From positions 115,919,824-115,983,823 of the forward strand of contig OZ035960.1 of assembly GCA_964034945.1 (NCBI GenBank): DNA of 64,000 bases. The letters are read 5' to 3'. Both the position numbers and the translations under genes were made by a program. The notes under the pieces were generated by a model that saw nothing but the letters and a program-made list of their open reading frames with translations, was not told the DNA's origin and did no database searches. This DNA comes from Chrysopilus asiliformis (lineage: Eukaryota > Arthropoda > Insecta > Diptera > Rhagionidae). Positions 1 through 13,200 of the stretch are shown here, one piece after another. Position 1 is the first letter of the stretch. Each line of letters begins with the position of its first letter.

Positions 1-1627
1 CATACTTTTTTCTAAATGTCGAATGTTCGGAAGATTGCTACATCCACATCACGGAAAACGAAAACACTACTTCTACTAGTATCATGTGTTCATTTGCTGA
101 TGCAAAAACGTGATATTAATATACAAGATATTTGAACCATCCAAAAATGATATGTGCGAACTTTTTTAGACTTCAACAATTGGATTGCATCATAAATTTT
201 TGTCAACAATTCATACATTATTTATTATTCTCTAAAAACAAGACCCGTAGAACAACTAGTCATATGAAAGTTAGATTATATGCATTATTCAGGTAATGTC
301 GCATTTTTGTCTCAAATCTTTCCAACTACTTCCTAGAAAGTTAATATCGTCATAAAACAAGTTATACGTTGTTCAAAATTTACCTAGATCGTTTTATCTC
401 GAAAAAGTAAAAAGTTTATCAGCTTTATCTGATAGTGCCCCATAACAAAGTCTGCGAATAAAAATTGAATAAAAAGCTGGTTGACCTTCAATTTTGAAGC
501 TAAATTATGCAATTTTGGTAGCTCAAAACTTGTTTTAAAATACGAATACTATGGAAGTTTTTACAAAATTCTAGTTAAATATGCCATCAGTCATATGCAA
601 CCGATAATAACTACACAACTATAATCATATATTTTTTTATGATTTAGTTAAGGCCCGTTTGCGCCAACTATTCTTAAAAAAATAAGTTGCGCTTAGTAAG
701 TAACCATAGAAATTCTGGGGCCTAATTGAAGCTGGACTTAAGTTTCTAAGTTTCGTTGGTGCAAACGACCCCTAACGAAAAATCGAGAATGATTCTAAAT
801 AAATTCTGAAATAATACAATTATTACACATCAGCCTTATGCTTCGCACCTTTAGTAGCCTCGGTCCGCGTGCTACATACTCGTATATCAATCTTCTCATA
901 AAGTGTATAGCGACAGTTTAAATATCCACTTTAAATTTTAACAAACACAATTTTGAATAAGGGTAGAAAAGGTAGTTCTTGAAAACAATGTAGATCCTAT
1001 TTTTTATTGCAATATAACATTAACAACATTACTGCTAAGTTTCATGCAAATTTTACACGGAAATGCAACTGGATACATCACATCATGCCTGAGTTACCAG
1101 AAAAGTCCATGGAAAATTTCAGCTCTCTAAGTTGTCGGGAAGTAGGAAAAAAATTTTGGGAAGGAGATCCGGACAACTTAGTAATTTTATTATATAGATT
1201 GTTGCTAAATTGAACCCATGTTCGTTGCTATATTGAAAACGCATTCACAGCGAAAGAATGTTTGAGATATATTATTTCTAAGTTTGAAAATGGCGATTGA
1301 ATATTGTCATTATTCTACAAGTTGGCCGATATCTCTCCAAGGCGAACAAGTAAAAATTTTGGAGTAGAAATAATTTGAAATTTAATTGAGGTGACCATAT
1401 AACATATTTTGTGAGATTTCCTTTTGCTTTAAAGCAGCAATGGTCGCCACAAACTTTAAGCAGCCATGGTCGCGATTAGCGTTAAACATTAAATAAAATC
1501 TTTTATTTTTTTAGACATTTATTAACATAAAAACACAATGTTCAAAAATCCTTTAAAAAAATTAACACCAAAATTGTTTAAAAACACAGCACCCATAAAA
1601 ATTATATCACATAAATAAAAAAAACTG
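1..1627. other. Intergenic region at left edge
   Basis: I see no convincing coding exon here. The longest open frame (1007-1213) lacks codon bias and resembles no family I know. A small inverted-repeat element lies at 647-776. The right part (about 1500-1627) should be the 3' UTR of the minus-strand CRAL-TRIO gene; a minus-strand AATAAA-type signal is near 1515-1520. Confidence 0.6.
647..776. repeat. MITE-like inverted repeat, about 130 bp
   Basis: The ends are imperfect inverted repeats of about 22 bp: the left end reads GTTAAGGCCCGTTTGCG and the right end contains GCAAACGACCCCTAAC. There is no coding capacity. The form fits a non-autonomous DNA transposon remnant. Family unknown. Confidence 0.55.
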
Positions 1628-3211
1628 CTAATCGAAATCTAATTTTTTAAAATTGCCTTCAGTGCCAAAGATATCAGTAACGTTTTTCGGTTTACCAGGA
1701 CGTAGTTTTTCATTTACTCGCCCCATTCTTTCTTCCTCATAAAAGTAAGTTTGCCAACCCGTTGCACGACAGTGTTCAAAATATTTATCTGAAAAACGTA
1801 ATTGTTAAACATATTTGTAAAATCCTAAATGTTTAAAAAATTATGTTCATATCTCACAATGTGTTTCTGACACACTTTCCTCCGGTCCATCGTAATCCTT
1901 GGGCAAAATATCCTGTGGTATGAATTCATAAATAGTTTCGTTACATGAATGTAAGTGAATTGCTTCATAGAGTTCTTTCTTCAAAAATGGTTTCATTAGT
2001 GCCAAAATTTTATCAATGAGTGGAACGATGTTGAAAAAATGAATTTCTTTTAGACGGATTGGTGCACCTTCCTACAAAAACATTTTTTTAATTTTAATTA
2101 ATAATTAAAAAGTTTATGCAGCTTGATTTGTACCTGAAGATAATACAGAAACTTCTTCAAAGTCATAATACCCAGTCTTGCAAAGTGTCCAAATCCAAAT
2201 CCACCTATATCAATAGCAATTATATGACCCTCAGCAGTACCATCTTCTAACATCCAAACATCAAAACAAAGATTTACCCTGGACAAAAAAGTCAATATGT
2301 GAAATTCAAAAGAACCTTTGCAAATTTTCTAATATTTAAATTTTTGTTCGTTATTGCGAAATAAAATACTTACAATTTTAGGCAATCTGCGAAAATGAAT
2401 TTATTGGGATCTGAATCAATAATTTTAAAGATCGCCACTTTGTATCCTTTTGGTGTTAATTTTTGAATTGGACAAATACCACTGAAAAATCAATTTCAGT
2501 AGTTTATTTTAACGAAAAAAAACAGCACATCGAAATTAAAAAGCCTGAGTTTTTTTTTCACCTTAGGATGCTTTTCAAATGAACGTAAATTTAAAAATTT
2601 AAATTAATTTATTTAAAAAAATGTGTCTACAAAATATGAAAAAAAAGAAAAGAAAAATCTGGTATATCTTTAATTTTTTCAGTAAGTTACCCCTCACTCC
2701 CTAATATATAGCAGTAAAAATATGATGAAGCATCATATCATACTTTATTTAAATTAATCTCGTGTGATCAAGTTACAATTTTGGAATTGTAATTATATAT
2801 ATTGTTTAAGAAATTTACGCAAACGAATTACAGATTTTTATTTCGATATCAGAAAACATCCTCAAATTACAGATTTTTACTCAATAAGTTTGTAAGGCTT
2901 AATACTGGCAGAAATACTGATTTTTTTTTAAATTCTTACAGCATGTCTTTAATTGCTAACATATCACTTCCGCTTATGTCACGATTAGCAAAAAATTCTG
3001 GCGTATGTGTTCTAGATGTATAGAAAATATCGATTGTCGTTTTAGCAAGCTCAATTTTATAGTAACAAGAATGTAAAAAGAAAAATGCTTCTAGTTCATT
3101 AATTTTCGGCAAATGCGGTTGCAGATGTTCCCATTCCATCAATTTGATAACTTCACTTCTATCACACTGCGGAAATTTTTTATATTGATCTTCGACATCA
3201 ATGAAATCCAT
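1628..3211 (-). CDS. CRAL-TRIO domain lipid-transfer protein (alpha-tocopherol transfer protein-like)
   Basis: Five coding exons on the minus strand: 3211-2940, 2481-2374, 2278-2134, 2071-1858 and 1788-1628. All have GT-AG borders, phases agree, and the total is 299 aa, normal for the family. Residues 1-90 form the CRAL-TRIO N-terminal helical part (LQPHLPKI, then FLHSCYY). The SEC14-like lipid pocket follows ([20 protein letters not shown], then [12 protein letters not shown] and LPKDYDG), with a typical insect tail ([13 protein letters not shown]). The family binds small hydrophobic ligands such as tocopherol, retinoids or phosphoinositides in the cytosol; the ligand here cannot be read from sequence. 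I placed the start at the ATG at 3211; the frame stays open a little further upstream but without another ATG. Fairly sure of the family, not of the ortholog. Confidence 0.85.
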
Positions 3212-4205
3212 TTCAGCAACTTTTAATTTCAATAATACTTTTAGAACTAAATGTATAAAATTTAACTGAAACTGAAAGAGACTTTTTTCTGAATCAGAGC
3301 CAAACCGTTTAAATGACCCAGAGCTGCGTATCTACAATAATAAGTAGATTTACTGAATCATCAAAATGTTGAAGCACAACCGGTTTAATGTAGATAATAA
3401 TTTTTTTTAATTTTTGGTAGCCGTGAACCTATACTTTTTTGTCGTTTACGAAATACAAAGGTTTTGAGTAACAATTAAAAATTAAATACTTACAACAAGC
3501 ACGAAGACAGAAAGAAATTATATTTTTTTTTTATTTTACACAACAGTAAAACTTGTATTATCATTTTAGTTAATTGGCCTTCGCTCAATCATATTTTTTT
3601 GTATAATTGTTAAACATTAAAAATTCGAATTCAGGGGCTTTTAAATCTGTCTGGCGAAGTCCTAAAGTAAATGCTTTTTTGTGTTTGATTTTTCAGGATG
3701 TCATCGAATCTCATAAAATTTCCTTAATAGCGACAAGGAAAAATAACTAAAACATAAAAGCAAGGAATAAGTTTTTGATGTGGTATGATGTGTATATATT
3801 ATTTATGGGTATGATATCAAAATTTTCATAGAATTAGAAGTTCAAAATTCAAATGCTCAATTCTTCTCGCGCCAAAGTTTATATGGAATAAAATTGAAGA
3901 GACTGGAATAAAATGACACTGGAAATTGTATTTGACATTTCTACTTGAGCACAAATCAGATAGTTACGAAACCTGTGTAAAAAAGTATGTAAGTCGATTA
4001 ATTTGTCGTTTCTTACAACATATTTTTGTTTGAAGTGCACGGAAGAATGTGCAGGTTCTACTAATCGGTCGTTTGCAATTGGCATGAAACGCTTAAGAAG
4101 TTACCTATAATCCACTACAAACTAGAGTTGAAGATTCATTATTGTTGTCAATCCTACGTTAATCGCCGGATGATTGTTTAAAAAGGAGCCTACACTTTGT
4201 TTAAA
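3212..4205. other. Intergenic region between divergent CRAL-TRIO and HCS genes
   Basis: About 1 kb separates the two divergent ATGs and must hold both promoters and 5' UTRs. It is AT-rich with no open frame I can support. I could not single out a TATA box or initiator. Confidence 0.5.
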
Positions 4206-7200
4206 ATGTTGCTTACACTTTATTATATAGCAGCAACTTGGCTTCAATCGTGGCGGATAAGAAAAATGTGTAATTTACTAGAAAAATTGATAGAAAACTC
4301 TAGCGTAGTATTTTACACGGTTCCAACAGACGTTAATGGTTTGTACTTTGATAAAAAACAAAAAAAATTTTAACTTGTCCCTTTTCTAGAAGTTACTGCA
4401 AATTTAGCAACATCTGAGTTGTGTGTCAATCGATTCCACGCTAGAATTGCTGAGTTCCTGTGGTTACGAGATAACCAGCGAGGATGCTCTCTGATACCAA
4501 AACAAAATTTAAATTTAAACCCTTGGATAACCTTTCCGAAGGAAAGGAATCTTATTCCATTTGACTATAACGATTTCGATAAAGAAATAAAAATTGATAA
4601 AGATAAAACTATTCATCTATTACTTGAAACTGATATTGTACCGAATCATGGATTGGATGGAAATGATGTGGTTATGGTAAGATTTTATATTGAATTTATT
4701 AAAGTACTCCGAATTATTACCGAATTTTTGGAAAAATGAAAATCGTTCCACGTACTGATCATACCTTTGTGACACGCAACATTTTTGTATATTCCATTAA
4801 AAGCGACAGAAAAACATAAAGGATTATCTTAATTTTATCTTTGCTCTACTTGATTTACGTTTTCTGAAGTCATCACAAAAAAAAATCAATACCTGACCTA
4901 ATTTTTTTTATTCAAACTAAAAAAACATGCAAAATGTAACTGAAATAGGCAGTACAGCGTGACAAAATAAAATAAAACGGAAAAGAATATTTCAAATATG
5001 TGCTTATAAATATCATATTGAACAAAAAAAGAGAAAAAGTAAACACTCGTATCAACTATGGGGAAAATTTCATTAAGCTTTGAGTTCGCGTACAACGAGA
5101 CAATGTCAATATCCACTGTATATGCATCATCAAGATTATGAAACGATTTTAAATTGTGCTGACATTTTTAGATTCTTTTTTTTTTAAATAAAAGAAGAAA
5201 TTTGTTAAAAACCGAAATATAGTACTAGATCTTTAATTTAACAATACATATTAAAAATATATTATATTTAATTAAAAAAAAATTTATATTGGAAAAAGAC
5301 TTTATTTAAGTACGTATATTGATTTGTATATAATTTTAGATCGAGGAATATGGAAAACCAGTGGCGTGGAAAATTGATTCACACTTCGCTGTTTTGCTTG
5401 AATCAGATTTAGACCACTTTACTAAATTAATAATGTCAACTTTTATGCAAAATAACTTTTTCATTAACGATCGGCTGCCATTAATTCGAATTGAATGTAA
5501 GACCATTATCATAATATTATACTGCCTGCCTAATTTTAGTGTTTTTTTATTTAGCTGTTCAATTTGACGGCCAACCACAACTGTATGAGCTGTTGAGGAA
5601 TCATTGCCGTAAACAGCTTATTAATCGTTTTAAACCGAAACTTTCACCTGAAGACTGGGGGAAGCATATATCGGAATTACAAAATTTTAGTATACTAGCA
5701 AGTCAAGCAGCTGAATTTGAGTATAACAAGAATCGCACAGAAGGCAAAACTGGTATTGTTAAACCAGATTTAATTCCGTCAAAAAATATTGACGAGATCG
5801 ATTCTCAAAAATTTAACTTAGAAACAAAATCCTCTCCAAAACAAAGTCCCAAAAAAATTGAAGCAAAAATTAGCCCAGTACGTAATTTAATAGAAACCAA
5901 AAAGAAGAATTTGCAAGATGAACAGAGAATTTCTCAAAAAGACTTGAGCGTATCACCAGAAAAACCAAAACTTTCAGTACTTAAGGCTCCTGTAGCAGAT
6001 AACGAAAAAAAGTTGGTTACTAATAATTCTACACAAATAGCACTAACTAGTTTACAGAAACAGCCGATAATAACAAAAAATGTCAGCAATGAAATCATTG
6101 ATAAACTAAATGACAACGTAGACGCATCTCAGGAAAGCTTTATAGTTCAGGAGCCGCTAAGTGTGAAATCCACCGAAAAATCAGAAGCAATGCTAACACA
6201 AAAATCAATTTTAACCAATCCAACTGATATGCAGACTACTAAGTGTTTACCGCCAAAGATACAATTGCAAACTCAAATTCAAGAACAACAGATTCCAGTT
6301 TCTCAACAAAAAATACCATCGACTTTAACACTAACGCAAGATTTAGTGGAGCCTATACCAAAGCCAACAAAACCCGGATCATCTAGTAAAATTAGAAGTG
6401 AACGACCGATTTTGGTGCGAAATAAGGGGAGTTTAATTGCAAGTAAACCGCCCAATGTTCTAGTATATTCGGAAAGTGTCACTATGAAAGATTCAGTTTT
6501 TGCAACATTGCGGAACATCTTAGAACCAGACACGTATGTTTTTTTTTAAATATATGTACTTTATTTTAAATTCTGATCTCCTATTTGAAATTAGATACAC
6601 AATTTACCCTTTAAGTGCCCAACAAGCTAAAGAAAAAATATGGATTGACACCACCAGATTACTTGTCGTTTGCGGTGCTGTTAGTAAAGATGTGGAATTA
6701 GTTCTATTAGATTACTTTCTCAAAGGTGGAAAATTATTATCTTTATGTTCTGACATACTGCATATTGTATTACCAACGTATCGAACAGCAGAGGTACATT
6801 AAAATAGTTTTCTGTTCATATAACTCCCTGATGTTAGAATATTTAACCTTCTCTCTGTGTACTATGGTATATTATACCTTCAGTTTCAAAAAATGCTAGC
6901 ATCAAATTGTGTGTAAAATTTTTCACAGATACCATCCAAATAAGAAACCTTGGAATCGGCCAATCCGTTGATTTTCTATTGATTTTTTTGTGGTTGGGGT
7001 ATATTAGACCCCAGTGCACGGTTAGTGTTAGTTTTTCAAGACACAGAGTGAAGGTTAAACGCCTTCATTAATTTATATCTTTTTGCAAAACATTAAGTTT
7101 TCCCATTTGTAGATTTTTATAGTCAATTTTTTTTATAATCCAGGTTCGCGAACATGAACTGGTTCAATTTTCCTATGGTAAGTGGCAAAAGGTAAAAATG

Positions 7201-10200
7201 ATGCACCATATATTTTGTTATCAACCGTCGCCAATTAAAAAACATTTTTCCCATGATGGCGAAGACTCTGTGCCACAGCAATCTAAGAAACCGTAAGTTA
7301 TTATTTATATGTTTAGCAAACAATTTGTAGATTTAAAATCAATTTTTACATCAGTATTGGTTATATTCCTATATAACAAATAACAAGAAACAGTTTTTAC
7401 ACTTGATTGTTGCTTTTTCACACGCGCAAAAAATTACACCTTTAAAAATTCACACAAAACAAAATATTGGTTAACCCATTAGTCCCCAGACTGTTGAAAT
7501 TTTGATGAAGTAGTTTTACTTTTTTTAGGAACCAAAATATTTAAAAAAATATATTTTTGAATATCTGACAACCATTCGCAAAGCTGCTGTAACCATGATA
7601 AATGACAAGCTCCCAAAAAAGATAACTTCAATAGGCATTGAAAACGCCTTTTCTAATTTTGCTTAATGTTAAGTAGATATGGCCATTTTCTTTAAAAAAA
7701 AATAGTTAAAAAGCCAACCAAAAGAGGGGTAAAAAAGACGTGGTGGAATCTTACCGTCCGAACAAACAATATTCATCTATTAATGATGAACAACTTTTCA
7801 TAAGAAATCAAAAAGGTTACTTTGCAAATTAAAAAGCGTTTTTAACAGTTATTTTCAAACTTTGAGTACCGTTATCTCACAAACTAGAGGTGATAGAGCA
7901 ATATAGTCGTAAAAATTTAACAAATCGCCAGTCTAGTTTTGGTTGTCGAACAGTGTTATTATTTCATTATCTGAGGCCTTATTACCGAACACGATACGAT
8001 TGGATCGAGTCGTAAACTCCATGTTGTTGTTAGTGTAAAACAATAACAACAACATTGAATTTACGATACGAACTAATCGTATCGTGTTCGGTAATAAGGC
8101 CTCTGATTTTAATACAAAACTCCATGAATCACGTTTAATTTTTTCACTCGGACTGAGACAAAAACGTAAATGGAAATTTTGAGAAAATTCAGGAAAGATA
8201 TTGACGAATCTAAAAAAAACCATAAAAATTGCAGTTTTTGAGATATTTAAAGAAAATCCTTTTTTCGTCCTTCAAAAATCTTTGAAATTTTTAGACTAGG
8301 GTTTTTTAAACAGCCCAACAATTTATAAGAAAACAATGTCTTATATGTTTTTGAGTAGAATGAATAATTTGGGATACAAATTTTTTCAAGCGGAAATAAT
8401 TGGCTAAAAAAAAGATTTTGGCCTTCTTCAAGCTCTTTTAAAGCCCATACTAGGGACCACGTGGTGAAACAAAAGAATACGGGTATTATTTTTTTTCCAT
8501 GAAAAATGTGTATGTCAAACTTCATCAAAATTCGAGGGACTTGCGAAATCCGCTGTGCGATTTGGCATGGAATGGTTCTATATGTTAAGTATTTAGTCTA
8601 TGTTATTTGCTCGAATGGAAATAAAGGAAACACTCTTTCAGTGCTGATTGACAAAGTAAAATTTTAATTTTTAGAAAAGGATCAAATATAATTGATATAA
8701 TTTCTCTTATTTCGTTTTTCCTTTTCTTTTTATATAAAAAATGTGTTGCTTATGTCGCGGTTGGCTGGTATTGCTGGTTCTTGATTTATGATTCATTTTA
8801 CTTTATGTTCTTTTTTAATTTATATTATTCTGCAATTACCGAAACCATACCTATCCGACCTACAATATCCGTCTTTTTAAAAAAAAAAACATCCCTATCC
8901 GCCGGCATTAAAATTTCACAAAATTAAACACTATACTGCCTGCCCGCTATCCATTTGTTTGTCTAAATCTCGTCATTATGCTCGTGTGTGCAAAAAAAAA
9001 ATCTTCGTTGTGTATATGTTTGTGTGACAACGGCTTAGAGCTATAGTGTGCCCAAGGTCCACCGAAGTGAAAGATCTTCAAGGAACTGTCCACAGTCTTG
9101 ATGTTAAAGTACTTGGAATTGAAGAAACCTGGAATACGCCGAGTCTTCTGTTAGCTATTGATGGGAGCAGTGGAGGGAAGGCTGTGTTCTCTCAGGTATG
9201 ACATGTAGAAATTTTGGTTTCAAATTGGGATTTTTTTTTCTTTTCAATTTGATAATTTGGAAGCAGTGCTGTCTGAAATCCTTTGATCACAGAGTAGTTA
9301 TTATACAGAGTTCAAAATTTTTTCCCTATAATTTTTCCTCCTAAACATGACGAGCACAAAAGAATCGAAATTCGTTTCCTGCTCGTCCTTATCCGATTCG
9401 TCTCTACCGTTCCACACACGTCTCGTCCACAAGCTGACACAAAAAATTCGGAAAAAAATGAAAGATTAATAAAGTTTTCATTAAGTTAACGAGTGACTGG
9501 CGTTTTAAATAAAATCCGACCAAGAAATTATCTTCGGCTCGCTCTTGCAAAAAAAAATCACAAAAAAATATTATTTAAAATTATGAAACGACAGCACTGT
9601 TTATTAGTCGAATTGACGAAAAAATTGGGTCGGGTTACTGTATTATTTTGTGAATTTAAGGTTCACTTAGAAGCCGATCCTGCTCAATTTGAATCTGACG
9701 AGACAAAATACACTGTACTAACACAAAATAATAAGGCTCGTATTGAAATATTTGCGGATCTCTTAAAATCTCAGTTGGACGCAATCATCTGCGAAATTGA
9801 TAAAAACTCCAGTATGAGATATAATTATAAAGCAGCATATTTCTTGGGGCGACATGATGTGAGTAACTGAAAATTAAATAGGTACTGAATGGTGTTATAA
9901 AAATTTAAAAAAAAAACATTAAAAATTTACGTTAGTAAAATTTTACGTTTATTTTGCAGTCGAAATTTGATCTTTTGGATAAGTTAAAACCAAAAATGCA
10001 AGGGGAAAAACTAATTGAAACTAAAAATATAACACTCCAATTTTGTGGTAAGGGGACGAGTTATCCGAGTGCCAGTGAGACATTGCTACCAATTTTAATT
10101 CATTCTTGCCCAGAAGACTTCTCTACAGTAGATTATTTTGATGTATGTCAGATGTGATACTTTCAAAATATATAAAAATATCTTTTTTTCCAATTTAAAG

Positions 10201-13200
10201 AGTTTAAAAACAAATGCAGTCGGACGTCTTGTAATTTATACTCCCCTGGTAACTAGTTCGATGCACTTAATATCGGAATTAAATTTAACCCATGGAATCG
10301 CAGTCATAGCTAAGTTGCAATCAAATGGGACAGGAAGAAATAGCAACCAAGTAATTGATTTCATAGACCTCTTAGTTTCTAAACATCTGACTTACATTTC
10401 TTTCAGTGGTTAAGTCCAGAAGGTTGCGTGATGTTTTCCTTACAACTTCACATAGACCCTAATACAGTGTTAGGGCGCAGAATACCTTTGATGCAGCATC
10501 TTATTGCAACAGCCATGGTCAATGCTATACTCGAAATGGAAGGCTATGAGGTAAGTAAAGGAAGGAGTTACTTGCATTTTTTTAAATAAATAAGTTATCA
10601 GACTTTCTAGTTTAAAGTTTGGGCTCAGGTTCAAAAGAACTAATTTTTTTTTTCATATTCAAAAGAACTAAATTTAGTTTTTTAACACGTTGACTGCCAG
10701 ACCAATTTTGCAAAAATGTGAGGGAGATGCCAATACATGTAGACGTATGTAGAATGTACGTATGTATGAATGTATGTATGTATGCATGTAGATTGTAGAC
10801 CAAGCTATCGAAAATGATAGCCTTGGCTGCTCATGAATCATAGTGCCAATTTTCACTGGCTATCAAAAATGATAGCCATGGCTCACTGGCTATCAAAAAT
10901 GATAGCCATGGCTCACTGGCTATCAAAAATGATAGCCATGGCAGTCAATGTGTTAAACTATTGTTTTTCTATTCAGTCGATTGACAAATTCTTAAGGGTA
11001 TTACATGCTTTGGGTCTAATAAGTTCGAGATTTGTGACCAATATTTCATTTCCCTCATAAGATATGAGACTAAGATACTCCACAGATTTGACCCGAAAAC
11101 GAATATTGTCTTTCGCAACAAATGACTTTGGATGAAATTGTCCACAACTCGGATCACCGTCATTCCGAATGGCGAATTACTCGACAATTGTCACGTCACG
11201 GCGACTTTGGTATTCTTATTGGCAAGCGAAGCGACAATCGGCGAATCTGTTGACAATTGGTGAGAGAAACGACATTTCGGTCACCGCCAAATTGGTAGTG
11301 AGAGTACTCGTGTCGTCTAGTTAAGTAGAATGGATGAAGAGAAAAGTCAAGTCCATATTTGAAAATTTCCATATTTGGAAGTTTCTAATGGGAATGTAGA
11401 TGTTGTTAACTTACGTTTTCGCTTCATCTATCGTACTTAATTGGGCAGCACGAGTACTCTCACTATCAATTTGGCGGTAACCGTCGTTTCTCTCCAATTG
11501 TCGCCGATTTTCGCTTCGCTTGCCAATAAGAATACCAAAATCGCTGTGACGAGATAATTGTCGTGTAGTTCGCCAATCGGAATGAGAATGATAAGACGGA
11601 CAGACCGATAGATATACAGACCAACAAACAGATAAACGGGCATCCTAATAATTTGGCCTGAAACGGATTACGTACTGATCAGAAAGTTTTAAACTGCCCC
11701 CATTCTCAAGTCGGTCTCCGTCATGAATACCACTCTTCCCCTCTATCATGAATACCACACTTCCCATCTAAAAATTACTTTACAAAATTGAAAGGAAATA
11801 ATAAATACAAAAGCCAATATGTTTATATATACATTTATTTTCTTATTTTATTTCTATCTTTACTTTTTATAAGTTATGATTATATATGTTAGGACAGTTT
11901 AATTTACAATGTGTGTACAATAATTTTGTAATTTTAAATGGATTTTGTTGTGTATGTCTGTTTTACCAATGCCATTGTTCATAAAAACTGTTGAGTGTAT
12001 TTGCAATTACATATTTTTTCGATAATACAAAAATATTTCTCAAAAATGAACCATAAAATAGCTCCAATATTTATTTGACCTCTACAATTTGAGATCAATT
12101 TGACAGTTCATTACTGTTTGCTTTTTTATGGCTGTGTTTAAGTATTAAAATTGGAAGGCTAAAAAAAGTAAAACTTAGTCGTAAAAGTACTTTATTTTTC
12201 ATACCATATAAAAACACAATTCCTAATTTTCAACATAAAATACATTGGATTTGATTATTTCGTCTGTTTTATTACAATCAAATAATGTTGTTCAAGCTTT
12301 TTTTTTTTATTAGTATTTTTATTTGTTTTTTGTGTTTAGGGAATGTTTAAAGTTTGCTTTTCGTTTTTTTTTTCTATATTATTTTTGGTTTCGTTTTATG
12401 TTTAATTTAAATGTATGTTACAATTAATCTTTTTTATCATTTTATATTGTTCTCTGTAGATATTCTTTTCTACAATAATTGTTCAATTTTTTACAATAGT
12501 ACTTGTATCAGTATAATTTTGTTTTATCCTTTTATCCGTCATAAAAAAAACTCCTAGCTATATTATACTGGATGTTTTCATACATTTATAGTTTTTTGAA
12601 AAAAATCACATTTAAATGAGAGTTTTTGAAATATACATCTACATGGCCAACAGTAAATGCTGTGCTATTAAATGGTAAATTTATATGCTAATATTTTTTT
12701 TTAGCTTAAAATACTGATTCAGCTGATCTTGATAGTTGTACAGGATGAGATGGACTACGTGCTAGACGCTTCTTTGGCAACCGTTCCAGCAATGTTAGTA
12801 GTTTAGCAAAATCTGGTCTATCGTCAGCTTGAAACGACCAACAAAGCATTAATATATCTTTAACGTCACGCGATGTCTGTAAATTGGCTAGTGTCTGTTT
12901 CATTCCACGGCCAACTTGCCATATAACTGCCTCTGGTGATTGTAATTTATATGGAAATTCGCCACAAAGTAATTCGTACCATACAGTTCCGAATGAATAA
13001 ACATCTGATGCGCGTGAAAATGGTAGGACTTCATCAGTTGGACGAAATGGTGTTAGGGCACGCATTAGCTCCGGTGCTAGATAACATAACCATCCGGTTG
13101 GTATACCTAAACCTAAATCACAGTAAAGCAATTTTGTTGAGCTAAACAGGCCAAAATCGGTTATTATAACTTTGCCATTCTCCAAAAAAATATTCTTCGT

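Noticed and set aside
9493..9660. Coding extension upstream of HCS exon 8
   Set aside because: The frame is open but starts without an upstream splice partner. The TTTAAG acceptor at 9659-9660 joins FSQ to VHLEADP in phase, so the extension is intron.
10857..10946. CRISPR-like array of repeated units
   Set aside because: The 30-bp units abut directly with no variable spacers, lie in a eukaryotic intron and are bounded by TTAA inverted ends. This is a satellite inside a MITE.
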